The notes under the pieces are model-generated. The model was not told the origin of the DNA and did no database searches. It was given only the letters and a program-made list of their open reading frames with translations. From positions 1 to 64,000 of the forward strand of contig NZ_JABXWT010000019.1 in the NCBI RefSeq assembly GCF_013377785.1: DNA of 64,000 nucleotides, written 5' to 3'. Source of the DNA: Ruegeria haliotis. Lineage in GTDB: Bacteria; Pseudomonadota; Alphaproteobacteria; Rhodobacterales; Rhodobacteraceae. Shown in pieces: positions 55,496 through 63,956 of this stretch (position 1 is the first letter of the stretch; each line of letters starts with the position of its first letter). Made by a program: the position numbers and the translations under genes.

Positions 55496-55556
55496 TACAC
55501 CCTCCTGACGGATCATTGGCCGGGTTCCTCGCCCGGCCCAATTGCAGGAGCACGCA

Positions 55557-56150
55557 GTGAGTTCGAACAGTGACATCGACAACCTGATCGACCTGATGGC
55601 CAAGCTGCCGGGCCTCGGCCCCCGCTCGGCCCGCCGCGCGGTGCTACATCTGATCCGCAAACGCGCCCTGCTGCTGACGCCCCTATCGGACGTGATGCAG
55701 CAGGTCGCTGCCACAGCCCGTGAATGCCTGAACTGCGGCAACGTGGGCACCACCGATATCTGTGATATCTGCAACAGCGAGGCCCGCGCGACCGGAGAAT
55801 TGTGCGTGGTCGAGGACGTCGCCGACCTCTGGGCGATGGAGCGGGCTGCAGTCTTCAAAGGCCGCTATCACGTTCTTGGGGGCACATTGTCGGCTCTGGA
55901 CGGCGTTGGCCCGGATGAGCTACGCATTCCTCGTCTTAAGGACCGGGTTATGGCCGAGGGGATTTCCGAGGTCATTCTGGCGCTGAACGCCACAGTCGAT
56001 GGCCAGACCACCGCCCATTACATCGCGGACCAGTTGGAGGGTCAGGTGCGCCTGACTTCACTGGCGCAGGGTGTGCCAATCGGAGGGGAACTGGATTATC
56101 TCGATGACGGGACGATTACGGCAGCCCTGAGGGCGCGGAGGGAAATTTAG
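55557..56150 (+). CDS. recR: Recombination mediator RecR
   Basis: 197 residues from a GTG with AGGAG 6 bases upstream; a TTG five codons earlier is rejected. An N-terminal HhH segment (LPGLGPRSARR), a zinc finger CLNCGNVGTTDICDIC, and a Toprim domain (VVEDVADLWAME) are present. It loads RecA at gaps with RecFO. A GGCCGGG/CCCGGCC hairpin lies between ybaB and recR. Confidence 0.95.
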   Translation: MSSNSDIDNLIDLMAKLPGLGPRSARRAVLHLIRKRALLLTPLSDVMQQVAATARECLNCGNVGTTDICDICNSEARATGELCVVEDVADLWAMERAAVFKGRYHVLGGTLSALDGVGPDELRIPRLKDRVMAEGISEVILALNATVDGQTTAHYIADQLEGQVRLTSLAQGVPIGGELDYLDDGTITAALRARREI

Positions 56151-56229
56151 TGCTGAATGATCTTTGCGTTTTCATGTGTCACGAGACCACTTAAACCGGC
56201 TGCATTTCAAACAAACCTAGGCAAATATT

Positions 56230-56793
56230 TTGAGCAATTATCCTGATCTGTTTGTATTGAGGCATGGTGAAACCGAGTGGAACACGCTGGGTAAATTCCA
56301 GGGTCGCAAGAATTCTCCACTAACCGAAACCGGCAAGTCCCAAGCACGAAAGCAAAACGAGATACTCAGCCGTATTCCGAACCAACCTTCACGTGTTTTC
56401 GTCAGCCCTCAGGAAAGGGCACAACACACAGCGAAGCTGGCAATTGCACCTCACATTGAAACAAAACCCGACGCTCGGCTTATGGAGATTGCATTCGGTC
56501 AATGGGAAGGAGTCACGCGAGACTACATAAGGACGCAAATCGACTATCCGTACGAAGGCCACCAGTGGTATTTTCGCAGCCCAAAGGGCGAAAGCTATGA
56601 AGAAATCTGCGAGAGGGTCCAATCGTTTCTAAGCGAACAGGACGAACCGGCGATTGTCGTAACCCATGGCGTTACTTCGTTGGTGTTGCGAGGCATTTGG
56701 TTAGGTCTTGAAATGGATCAACTCCTTCAGTTGCCGAGGACACAAGGGTGTGTCTTTCACCTGTCTCAAAATACCGAAACCATCCTGACCTAA
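56230..56793 (+). CDS. Histidine phosphatase (phosphoglycerate mutase-like)
   Basis: 187 residues from a TTG; no better start is seen and AGG lies 9 bases upstream. The catalytic RHGETEWN is at 11-18 and the second His in THGVTS near 145. The substrate is unknown. The codon use looks a little more AT-rich than its neighbours. It lies 79 bases after recR. Confidence 0.85.
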   Translation: MSNYPDLFVLRHGETEWNTLGKFQGRKNSPLTETGKSQARKQNEILSRIPNQPSRVFVSPQERAQHTAKLAIAPHIETKPDARLMEIAFGQWEGVTRDYIRTQIDYPYEGHQWYFRSPKGESYEEICERVQSFLSEQDEPAIVVTHGVTSLVLRGIWLGLEMDQLLQLPRTQGCVFHLSQNTETILT

Positions 56794-56832
56794 CTGGTTT
56801 TTTTTTGCGGCTTGAATTCGATTAGATCGCAT

Positions 56833-56857
56833 CAGCTATTCCCAACCGGAATAGCTG
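56833..56857. repeat. Inverted repeat, 10-bp arms
   Basis: CAGCTATTCC-CAACC-GGAATAGCTG, a perfect repeat in the 141-base gap between the histidine phosphatase and the periplasmic protein. No T run follows. It could be a terminator stem, an operator or an mRNA end. Confidence 0.45.
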
Positions 56858-56934
56858 CGAACAAGCGTCTTTGGTTGGCCATCGATCTGCGTTAATAAGA
56901 GATAAATTAGCGTATTTTTTTTGGAGCTTTTGCT

Positions 56935-57423
56935 ATGACCCGCCTTCTTGCCCTCACGCTCGCCGCCTTCACCGCAACCGCCGCGTGGTCACAAGAACTG
57001 ATCGACAAGGGCTTTGTCGAAGGCTGGAACATCATGATGGATCCCAACTTGGGCAACGGGTGCCTGATCCAGACGGTCTATCAGGACCTGTCGGTGGTTC
57101 GCTTGGGCTATGACGCTTTGGATAATCGCGGGTATTTTACCGTCTACAACAAGGCTTGGGGCGATATCGAACCCGGAAAAAACTACCCGATCCGCTTTGA
57201 ACTGGATGGCAAGAGCTTTGACGCCACCGCCATCGGCTTCAAACAAGACCGTGTGCCAGGCGCGACGGTGTTTTTCACTGACCGGAACTTCATCAACGCG
57301 ATTGCGCAGAACAAGACCATGACTGTCTACAACCCGGCAGGTGAGCCGGTGATGGCGATTGACCTCAAGGGCACCGCCAAAGCGCTCGATTACGCCCGCG
57401 ATTGCCAGAACAAGACGCTCTAA
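56935..57423 (+). CDS. Secreted/periplasmic protein of unknown function
   Basis: 162 residues. A clear signal peptide (MTRLLALTLAAFTATAAWSQ) precedes a soluble domain with two cysteines (GCLIQ near residue 43; DCQNK near the end), a possible disulfide. I do not recognise the family; similar short proteins occur in Rhodobacteraceae. GGAG lies about 8 bases upstream of the ATG. Its stop overlaps the convergent RNase T2 gene. Confidence 0.8.
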   Translation: MTRLLALTLAAFTATAAWSQELIDKGFVEGWNIMMDPNLGNGCLIQTVYQDLSVVRLGYDALDNRGYFTVYNKAWGDIEPGKNYPIRFELDGKSFDATAIGFKQDRVPGATVFFTDRNFINAIAQNKTMTVYNPAGEPVMAIDLKGTAKALDYARDCQNKTL

Positions 57424-58064
57424 CGGATCGGATCGAACAGCGCGTCTTTGGCCGTGCAGTCTCGGATCACGTCCCGACCGCATGGTACGGGGTCAAGATC
57501 GCGGGACAGGCACAGGCGAACTTCTTCAATATAGCCTTGTTTGCACGTGATGGTGATCATGTCGCGCTTTAAACTTGGGTTGGCCTTCAAGAACGCATCT
57601 TCGACGACTGAGGCCGGCAGTTTCACCGTCGCGTCCAGCTTGCGAAACACTGGCGGACGCTCAACCCGTTCATAGGCACGACGCGACAGCGTGAAATAGT
57701 CCGGCGCGCTGAGACCCGAGCACGTTCCATGCTTCTTCCACTGATGCCAGGCGAGGCCAGCGCTGCCCTGAATGTCAGTCATTTCACGGGTCATCCGGCG
57801 TGTGGGCGGCGCCTTGGACGTTGGGCAAAAGGCTGGCCAGCCCTGGTGGAACTGAGGCCAGAGCCCGTGCAGAACCCATCCATGATCATGCCGCGCATCG
57901 CATTGATCCGACCCGCGCGTATCGCCTTCACGCGCGCACCAGTTGGGCGACCAGCTGAGCGACAGGACATAGTAATCAAACGCGCCCGGCTTCTCACCAT
58001 CGGCAAAAAGGTGAACAGGCGTCAGGACAATCGCCAAAACGGAGAAAAGGCGTGAAAATGGCAT
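57420..58064 (-). CDS. Ribonuclease T2 family protein
   Basis: 214 residues from MPFSRLFSVLAIV; the frame runs to 58469 but this is the signal peptide. The two catalytic motifs are HGLWPQF (CAS I) and KHGTC (CAS II), each with its His. Eight cysteines can form disulfides. It is a periplasmic or secreted enzyme that degrades RNA. It converges with the unknown periplasmic protein. Confidence 0.93.
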   Translation of the reverse strand: MPFSRLFSVLAIVLTPVHLFADGEKPGAFDYYVLSLSWSPNWCAREGDTRGSDQCDARHDHGWVLHGLWPQFHQGWPAFCPTSKAPPTRRMTREMTDIQGSAGLAWHQWKKHGTCSGLSAPDYFTLSRRAYERVERPPVFRKLDATVKLPASVVEDAFLKANPSLKRDMITITCKQGYIEEVRLCLSRDLDPVPCGRDVIRDCTAKDALFDPIR

Positions 58065-58206
58065 TTCGGCATATCCTGACTGGAGTGTTTTCAGAGCAAT
58101 CCGCGCGTAATCTGATACCGACCGACCGTCACAGGCGCAAGCGTGTTGCAAAGGCCTCGACAGGCTGCAAGGCAGGCGCACCAAACATCTGGTGCGCCCA
58201 GCGGGT

Positions 58207-59226
58207 TCAGAACTCGTAAGCCAGCAATGCGCCCAAGGTCTGACTTTTGACCCCTTCTTCATCGCCATAACGATACGCCAGCGAGACACCAAGATTATCA
58301 GCCAGCGGCCATTCGGCGGAAACAGTCGCCAACGTGTCTGCGGATGCACCTTCAAAATCGCGGCTGGCCAAAACGGCTGACAAGACGACAGGACCAACTG
58401 GTACTGCGGCCCCGATTGTTGCATAGGTCGCCGAGTCGGTCGTACCGTCAAACTCATCGAAATAGGCAACTTCGCCCAGCAATTCGATTTCCTTGCTGCC
58501 CGCGTTCAGTAGATAAACAAGGCCCAGCACAGCACCGCTTTGGTCTGCGGCATCCCCCTCGCCCGAGGCCTGATTTTGCAGTGCGAACGTATAGGCGGTG
58601 TCCCCGAAAGACCCCGCCAGCGACAGTACAAACGACTCAATACCATCCGTATTGGAAACGCCGCCATCCTCAAGCCGCAGTTGCCCCCGCTCGGTGATCA
58701 GCGAATTGCTCAGAAAGCTGCGATCGGTGGTGAAGGCATAGAATGATAGCTCATGCGTGCCGCCTATACCGGAAAACGGAACGGTTACCGCGGCGCCAAC
58801 CCGTTCGGTGATTTCGTAATCTTCCGCGAAATCCACACCAAAGACACCCGGTGCAATGTCCCAGGCGAAACCAAAGCCCGGATTGAATTTACCCACCGCC
58901 ACGGAGGCGGCCCCAAAGTCGTATTCCAAAAACAGCTCTTCGGCATAAAGTCCCTGATCTTCGAAAAAGCGGTCGTTGGTGGCGTCTTCCACTGGCTCAA
59001 ACACCAGCGTCGATTGTAAGGAGAACTGATTGGTGAACTGGTATCCCAGCGCGCCTTCGATGGTTGCGAACGTATCGGTCAGTTCTGCATCGCTCTCATC
59101 GGACTCGAATGTGAAATCGGATTCGATTTCGACGCTGAATTCTGCCGAAAACCGGCTGTCCTGAGCGAAAACAGTGCTGGCGAGAACGATAAACGGCAAG
59201 CTGGTGAGACTGCGTGAGCAAATCAT
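58207..59226 (-). CDS. Outer-membrane beta-barrel (porin-like) protein
   Basis: 339 residues from MICSRSLTSLPFIVLASTVFAQ, a signal peptide; an AAGGA ribosome-binding site lies 8-9 bases upstream. The mature part is rich in alternating hydrophobic strands and ends in the terminal phenylalanine (LLAYEF) typical of outer-membrane barrels. It is likely a small-solute channel; the substrate is unknown. Confidence 0.75.
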   Translation of the reverse strand: MICSRSLTSLPFIVLASTVFAQDSRFSAEFSVEIESDFTFESDESDAELTDTFATIEGALGYQFTNQFSLQSTLVFEPVEDATNDRFFEDQGLYAEELFLEYDFGAASVAVGKFNPGFGFAWDIAPGVFGVDFAEDYEITERVGAAVTVPFSGIGGTHELSFYAFTTDRSFLSNSLITERGQLRLEDGGVSNTDGIESFVLSLAGSFGDTAYTFALQNQASGEGDAADQSGAVLGLVYLLNAGSKEIELLGEVAYFDEFDGTTDSATYATIGAAVPVGPVVLSAVLASRDFEGASADTLATVSAEWPLADNLGVSLAYRYGDEEGVKSQTLGALLAYEF

Positions 59227-59730
59227 GATGATGTTCCTTGTTCTAAACTCACAGCCCCGATGCGTTCCAAACAACCCGATAACAGACGTGCGGATGTAAC
59301 CGGACCCCACGCTGTCGCGCGAAGCCAGACACCAGAAAGCGTGGCGGCAATGTGAGAGGCCGATAACTGTATGGAAAACCTGGCTGAGCAATCGTCGATT
59401 GCGTGGCGTGGTCAGGCCATATGAAGCCCACACCAAGTTATGTCAAATTGCGTGGAATTCTCAATTAGGCCATAATATATTGATTTAAAGTAATAAAATT
59501 ACTCAATCACAAATCAGGAACATGTTTGCACGCGGATGTGACGCCCCGTGTTTAGTTTGATCTCGCGGGGCAGGCACAGGGGCCACGGCAGCAGGACGCA
59601 TTCGCCTCTTCCCTTCTTGCCTTTGCGCGACTATATACGGCCCAAGTTCCCCGACAACGGAAACCTGTCCCAAGACAAGGGGCCGCCGAATTCCGGCGAC
59701 GGGACAGATGTATTTATAGGAGACGGGCTG
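59227..59730. other. 504-bp intergenic region
   Basis: It separates the porin-like gene (minus) from trcR (plus). Bases 59450-59515 are strongly AT-rich, with GTAAT-AAA-ATTAC at 59490-59502, and look like a promoter or operator zone. I see no gene with a good ribosome-binding site, no tRNA and no repeat. Confidence 0.5.
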
Positions 59731-60492
59731 ATGGCAAAACCGCTGATGGCCAAGGCAACAGCCGTATGGCTGGTGGACAACACCACGATCAGCTTCAAGC
59801 AGATCGCGGATTTCGTGGGCATGCACGAGCTGGAGGTGCAGGGCATCGCTGATGGTGATGTCGCAGCAGGCGTCAAAGGGTTCGACCCGATCGCCAACAA
59901 CCAGCTGACCCAAGAAGAGATCGACACAGCGCAGAACAACTCGCTGTACAAGCTGAAGCTGAAGTTCAACCCAGCCGCCTCGGGCGAGGAAAAACGTCGT
60001 GGCCCGCGCTATACCCCGCTGTCCAAGCGGCAGGACCGTCCGAACTCGATCCTTTGGCTGGTCAAGTTTCACCCGGAACTCAGCGATGGGCAGATCGCCA
60101 AGCTGGTGGGCACGACCAAGCCGACCATCCAGTCGATCCGCGAGCGCACGCATTGGAACATTTCCAACATGCAGCCGATTGATCCGGTCGCTCTTGGCCT
60201 GTGCAAACAGTCCGAGCTGGATGCGATCGTACAGAAGGCTGCCGCGAAGAAAGCTGCCGAGGGTGGCGTCATGAGCGATGACGAGCGTCGCAAACTGGTC
60301 TCGACCGAGCAGTCGCTTGAGATGGACGCAGCGCCGAAGATCCCGACAGCGATTGAAGGGCTGGAAACTTTCTCACTGTCCAATGAGCCCGAAGAAGAAA
60401 AAGACGACGCGCCGATTATGGATGCTGACAGCTTCTTTAACCTGCCTAAAGGTGGCGGTGACGAAGAAGACGAAGATGATCCGCGTTCCTGA
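59731..60492 (+). CDS. trcR: TrcR / DUF1013 cell-cycle regulator family
   Basis: 253 residues from MAKPLMAKATAVWL with AGGAG 8 bases upstream; the open frame upstream to 59548 is not in the family. Two helix-turn-helix-like segments are seen (ISFKQIADFVGMHELEVQGI and SDGQIAKLVGTTKPTIQSIR), and the C-terminus is very acidic (EEEDEDD-like). The family is restricted to alphaproteobacteria and named as a cell-cycle transcription regulator. A strong terminator follows. Confidence 0.85.
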   Translation: MAKPLMAKATAVWLVDNTTISFKQIADFVGMHELEVQGIADGDVAAGVKGFDPIANNQLTQEEIDTAQNNSLYKLKLKFNPAASGEEKRRGPRYTPLSKRQDRPNSILWLVKFHPELSDGQIAKLVGTTKPTIQSIRERTHWNISNMQPIDPVALGLCKQSELDAIVQKAAAKKAAEGGVMSDDERRKLVSTEQSLEMDAAPKIPTAIEGLETFSLSNEPEEEKDDAPIMDADSFFNLPKGGGDEEDEDDPRS

Positions 60493-60503
60493 CGCTTTGA
60501 TGG

Positions 60504-60531
60504 TCCCGGCCTGATCAGGCCGGGTCTTTTT
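60504..60531 (+). terminator. Terminator of trcR
   Basis: CCCGGCCTGATCAGGCCGGG, a perfect 10-bp stem, followed by TCTTTTT. Confidence 0.92.
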
Positions 60532-60545
60532 AGTTCGGAAATTCC

Positions 60546-60935
60546 ATGCTGAACGTTCTATCTACATTTTTCGGCCCACACCGCGCTGTTTCAATATATG
60601 CCTTCCTGAAGACATGGGGGTTGGGATTGGCAGCCGGCATTGTGATGATCGCTATCGTCACAGGGTTGTTTTTGCTGGGCGACGACGGTGAGCACGAGCA
60701 CGAGGCCTTCATGACCGTCGCGGTTTTGTCAGCAACCCCTATCAACGGGGATCTCAAGAACGGGGTTATCGCGTCGGTTCGATTGCCGGATGGGTCTGCC
60801 ACATCGGTCACTTCTACAGAAGCGCCGGTGGCACAAACGGTGGGCACCAGCGCTTGCGTCGAAAAGCGTGTTTACGTCGAAAGCGGCGAAGCCCGGTACC
60901 GGATCAAACTGCCGCGGCATTGCCAGGAAAGCTGA
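60546..60935 (+). CDS. Small membrane protein of unknown function
   Basis: 129 residues. One membrane helix (about 23-45, GLGLAAGIVMIAIVTGLFLLG) is preceded by a positive N-terminus and followed by a soluble domain with two cysteines. It starts 15 bases after the trcR terminator. I do not recognise the family. Confidence 0.65.
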   Translation: MLNVLSTFFGPHRAVSIYAFLKTWGLGLAAGIVMIAIVTGLFLLGDDGEHEHEAFMTVAVLSATPINGDLKNGVIASVRLPDGSATSVTSTEAPVAQTVGTSACVEKRVYVESGEARYRIKLPRHCQES

Positions 60936-60954
60936 TTCTGGAAGAGCCTGAACC

Positions 60955-60987
60955 AAACCGCCCAATGACATCACCGGGCGGTTTGTT
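60955..60987. terminator. Terminator between convergent genes
   Basis: AAACCGCCC pairs with GGGCGGTTT, in the 55-base gap between the small membrane protein and the permease. It can act in both directions. Confidence 0.7.
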
Positions 60988-60990
60988 GTG

Positions 60991-62022
60991 TCAGATCATC
61001 TGGAACAGAATACCAGCAACAATCGCGCCGCCGACTCCCAGCCCAAGGTAGGCCGCAAAGACGCGCGGCTTGACCAGCGACCAAACTGCCGCCATCGCTG
61101 GGATTGAACTGACAGCCCCGGCAATCATGAACGACATGGCGGCACCCGCGCTCATCCCCTGATCCATCAGCCCTGCCAGCAAAGGCGGTGCAACGTAGGA
61201 ATTCAGGTATGCAGGCATGCCGACAATCGCTGCGATCACGATGGGCAATACACCCTCACCGCCGACAACACTGGCAATCAGGTCAGCTGGTACGTAGCGA
61301 ACCAGCAACGCCTCCAGCACATAGGCTAGCGCCAGCCATTTGAGCAGGAACAGACCATTCTGCACGAACTCGGCCCGAAAGCGCACACGGCGCTCTGGTT
61401 CCTGCCAGAACTTCCAGACCGGTTTGTCATCCTGTTTGGGACCACAACCACAGCAGCCCGCTGGCTTGTATTCGCGCAACGGCTGAGCAAAGGCACCCTG
61501 GCGCATCAGAAGACGCACGGCAAATCCGCCGAACAAACCCAACGCCACAGCCGCGACTGCTTTGCCGATCGCAAATGGCCAACCTAGAGCGCCTGCGGTG
61601 ATCAACAGAGTCGGTGGGTCAATCAGAGGAGAGCTCAGCCAAAAGGCCATCACGGCCGACAGCGGAGCCCCCAACGCCAGCAACCCGGCAATAAACGGGA
61701 TGACCTCGCACGAGCAGAACGGGGCCAACCCGCCAAACAAGGCGGCAAGAAAGATCATCCGTGTTTCACGCCCTTCAAAGGCGCGCGCCACCATGACTTC
61801 GGCCCCTGTCGCCTTGAGGTAAGACAACAACAACACAGCAAACAGGATGTATTGGCCGGTATGCATCAGGGCTTTGCCTGCAAAGACAACCACCTCGACC
61901 CAACTGCCAGGGTCCAGAATGGCAGCCGCAGCAAGGATTGCGACAATCAGGGCCCAGGGTGTCTTGATCAGATCAACCGCGCTTCTGGCCATCGCTTTGG
62001 GATGTTGGGTAAGCTCAGCCAT
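60991..62022 (-). CDS. Permease of the ArsP/DUF318 family
   Basis: 343 residues from MAELTQHPKAM with AAGG 9 bases upstream. About eight membrane helices. The hallmark APFCSCEVIPF lies in the N-half; a cysteine cluster CCGCG is in the central cytoplasmic loop. Relatives export trivalent organoarsenicals or other thiol-reactive compounds. It overlaps the arsR stop by 8 bases, so it is the regulated partner of arsR. Confidence 0.85.
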   Translation of the reverse strand: MAELTQHPKAMARSAVDLIKTPWALIVAILAAAAILDPGSWVEVVVFAGKALMHTGQYILFAVLLLSYLKATGAEVMVARAFEGRETRMIFLAALFGGLAPFCSCEVIPFIAGLLALGAPLSAVMAFWLSSPLIDPPTLLITAGALGWPFAIGKAVAAVALGLFGGFAVRLLMRQGAFAQPLREYKPAGCCGCGPKQDDKPVWKFWQEPERRVRFRAEFVQNGLFLLKWLALAYVLEALLVRYVPADLIASVVGGEGVLPIVIAAIVGMPAYLNSYVAPPLLAGLMDQGMSAGAAMSFMIAGAVSSIPAMAAVWSLVKPRVFAAYLGLGVGGAIVAGILFQMI

Positions 62023-62323
62023 CGTTCGCGGCCTTTTCGATTTCGTCCGCACAACATTCGCTCAGAATGAACTGAGCCAGATTTCTAAGTTCGTCGTAAC
62101 AGGCTCGGTTGATCGTGCTGCGCCCAACCTTTTCCTGCTCAACCACGCCACCCGCCGCGAGAAACCGCAGATGATGCGCCAGCGTCGATGGTGCAATTCC
62201 CGTCCGGCTCTGGATTTCTCCGACGGTTAAACCGGCCTGCCCGGCGCGGACCAGCGTTTTCAGAACTTTCAACCGGGCCTCGGACCCCATGGCCGAGAAC
62301 CCTGCAGCGGCGACTTCCCACAT
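62015..62323 (-). CDS. ArsR-family metal/metalloid repressor
   Basis: 102 residues with a winged HTH (IQSRTGIAPSTLAHHLRFL, about 37-55) and a C-terminal SECCADE that may supply thiol ligands. GGAGAAG lies about 5 bases upstream of the ATG. It is first in a two-gene operon with the permease, with an operator-like repeat upstream. Confidence 0.88.
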   Translation of the reverse strand: MWEVAAAGFSAMGSEARLKVLKTLVRAGQAGLTVGEIQSRTGIAPSTLAHHLRFLAAGGVVEQEKVGRSTINRACYDELRNLAQFILSECCADEIEKAANDG

Positions 62324-62338
62324 CTGACTTCTCCATTA

Positions 62339-62354
62339 AACTAGATTTATAGTT
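62339..62354. promoter_or_regulatory. Candidate ArsR operator
   Basis: AACTA-GATTTA-TAGTT, an AT-rich inverted repeat 15 bases before the arsR start, the usual place for ArsR-family repressor sites. Confidence 0.5.
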
Positions 62355-62410
62355 ATTTAATGTACAAAAATTCTGCCGTCAACTCCTCCGACGAAAATTC
62401 TCAATAACGC

Positions 62411-62442
62411 TTAAGTCCAGATTGCTCATCCCTTAGGTCCAC
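62411..62442 (-). promoter_or_regulatory. TauR-type direct repeats upstream of tauR
   Basis: Read on the minus strand, GTGGACCTAA (62433-62442) and CTGGACTTAA (62411-62420) are direct repeats spaced 22 bases start to start. They match CTGGACYTAA, which I recall as the TauR site in Rhodobacter capsulatus. They lie 14-45 bases before the tauR start, so autoregulation is likely. Confidence 0.6.
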
Positions 62443-62445
62443 TCT

Positions 62446-62457
62446 ATAAGCGCTTAT
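62446..62457. promoter_or_regulatory. Palindrome over the tauR start codon
   Basis: ATAAGCGCTTAT, a perfect 12-base palindrome that includes the first two bases of the tauR ATG. No normal ribosome-binding site is visible. It could be an operator or an RNA hairpin. Confidence 0.35.
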
Positions 62458-63916
62458 GGCAATTTCGGTCGACACTTTCTTTCTTGAACTGAACGGACAA
62501 GGTACGCTGCAGGCGCAGATCCAACAGATGATTGCCGAAGGCATCCTGTCGGGCCGCTTTCACGTCGGAGAAAAGCTGCCCTCTTCGCGCAAACTGGCCG
62601 CGCATCTGGGGGTCAGCCGTATCACGGTAACGCTGGCCTATACCGAGTTGTTGGCCAATGACTACCTGACCGCCAAAGGCAGATCCGGATATTACGTCTC
62701 GCAAAATGCGCCGGTCCCACCGAAGTACTCTCCTGTGCCGCGTGACACCGAAACTGTTGACTGGGATAAAGCGTTGGCACGCCGTTTTCTGGACAGCGAT
62801 GTTCTACCAAAACCCAGCGACTGGCGGGAATACCGCTACCCGTTTATCTACGGTCAGGCCGACCGGACGCTGTTTGATCACGCCAACTGGCGGTTATGTG
62901 CTGTCCGCGCATTGGGTCACAAGGATTTCGATTCTCTGACCGGAGACTACGCGGATCAGGATGATCCGTTGTTGGTCGAGTTTATCGCCCGCCATACCCT
63001 GCCACGTCGCGGCATTGCCGCCCGCCCCGAAGAGATCTTGATCACGTTAGGCGCACAGAACGCGCTGTGGCTGGCGTCACGCATATTGCTGACCCACAAT
63101 CGCACCGCCGTAATTGAAGACCCATGCTATTACGCGCTGCGGAGCCTTCTGAACCACTGGGACTGTGGCGTGACGCCGCTGAGTGTGGACCGGGACGGAT
63201 TACCACCCGAAGCACTGCCGGATGAAACCGACGTCATCTTCACAACTCCCAGCCATCAAAGCCCGACGACAGCAACCATGCCGATCGATCGCCGCAACCA
63301 GTTACTGGACCGCGCGCGCGAACTGGACGCGATGATCGTCGAGGATGATTACGAGTTTGAAATGGCCGTTCTCGGTGCGCCTTCCCCCGCGCTCAAGTCC
63401 ATGGACCGGGACGGGCGTGTGATCTACGTCGGCAGCTTTTCCAAATCTCTGTTCCCGGGATTGCGACTTGGCTACATGGTCGGTTCAGAACCATTCATTC
63501 GTGAGGCGCGGGCGCTACGCTCATTGATGCTACGCCACCCACCGGGCCACATTCAGCGCACGGCGGCATACTTCCTATCGCTAGGCCACTACGACGCTCA
63601 GATCCGGCGCATGTCAAAAGTGCTGCAACGGCGACGCGATGCGATGGAAAATGCCATCAACGAACACGGACTGACTGTGGCGGGGCGCGGTGTGATGGGC
63701 GGCTCATCAATGTGGATGTCGGCCCCCGAGCATGTCGACACAACCCGACTTGCGCGCAGACTGCAGAACCAGAGCGTTCATATTGAACCAGGTACGCCGT
63801 TCTTCTCGGGTCCGGACAGGCCACAGAACTACTACCGCCTCGGTTACTCTTCTATTTCGACTGACCGCATCGCGCCGGGCGTGAAACTGATCGCGGATGC
63901 CATTCGTACGGGCTAG
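62456..63916 (+). CDS. tauR: TauR-type MocR regulator (GntR-HTH plus aminotransferase domain)
   Basis: 486 residues. An N-terminal GntR-type winged HTH (residues about 15-80; KLPSSRKLAAHLGVSR) is joined to a fold-type I aminotransferase domain with the PLP lysine in SFSKSLFPG and the Asp in EDDYEF. The N-terminal sequence resembles TauR, which activates taurine-use genes. TauR-like boxes lie on both sides of the gene. An alternative is another MocR regulator, but the boxes favour TauR. Confidence 0.8.
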   Translation: MAISVDTFFLELNGQGTLQAQIQQMIAEGILSGRFHVGEKLPSSRKLAAHLGVSRITVTLAYTELLANDYLTAKGRSGYYVSQNAPVPPKYSPVPRDTETVDWDKALARRFLDSDVLPKPSDWREYRYPFIYGQADRTLFDHANWRLCAVRALGHKDFDSLTGDYADQDDPLLVEFIARHTLPRRGIAARPEEILITLGAQNALWLASRILLTHNRTAVIEDPCYYALRSLLNHWDCGVTPLSVDRDGLPPEALPDETDVIFTTPSHQSPTTATMPIDRRNQLLDRARELDAMIVEDDYEFEMAVLGAPSPALKSMDRDGRVIYVGSFSKSLFPGLRLGYMVGSEPFIREARALRSLMLRHPPGHIQRTAAYFLSLGHYDAQIRRMSKVLQRRRDAMENAINEHGLTVAGRGVMGGSSMWMSAPEHVDTTRLARRLQNQSVHIEPGTPFFSGPDRPQNYYRLGYSSISTDRIAPGVKLIADAIRTG

Positions 63917-63923
63917 GTCGGCT

Positions 63924-63956
63924 CTGGACCTATTCCGCCACACATTTTGGCCCTAA
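63924..63956 (+). promoter_or_regulatory. TauR-type direct repeats at the right edge
   Basis: CTGGACCTAT (63924-63933; 9 of 10 match) and TTGGCCCTAA (63947-63956; 8 of 10) are spaced 23 bases. They lie just after tauR and in plus orientation, so they should control a gene starting beyond 64000. Confidence 0.5.
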
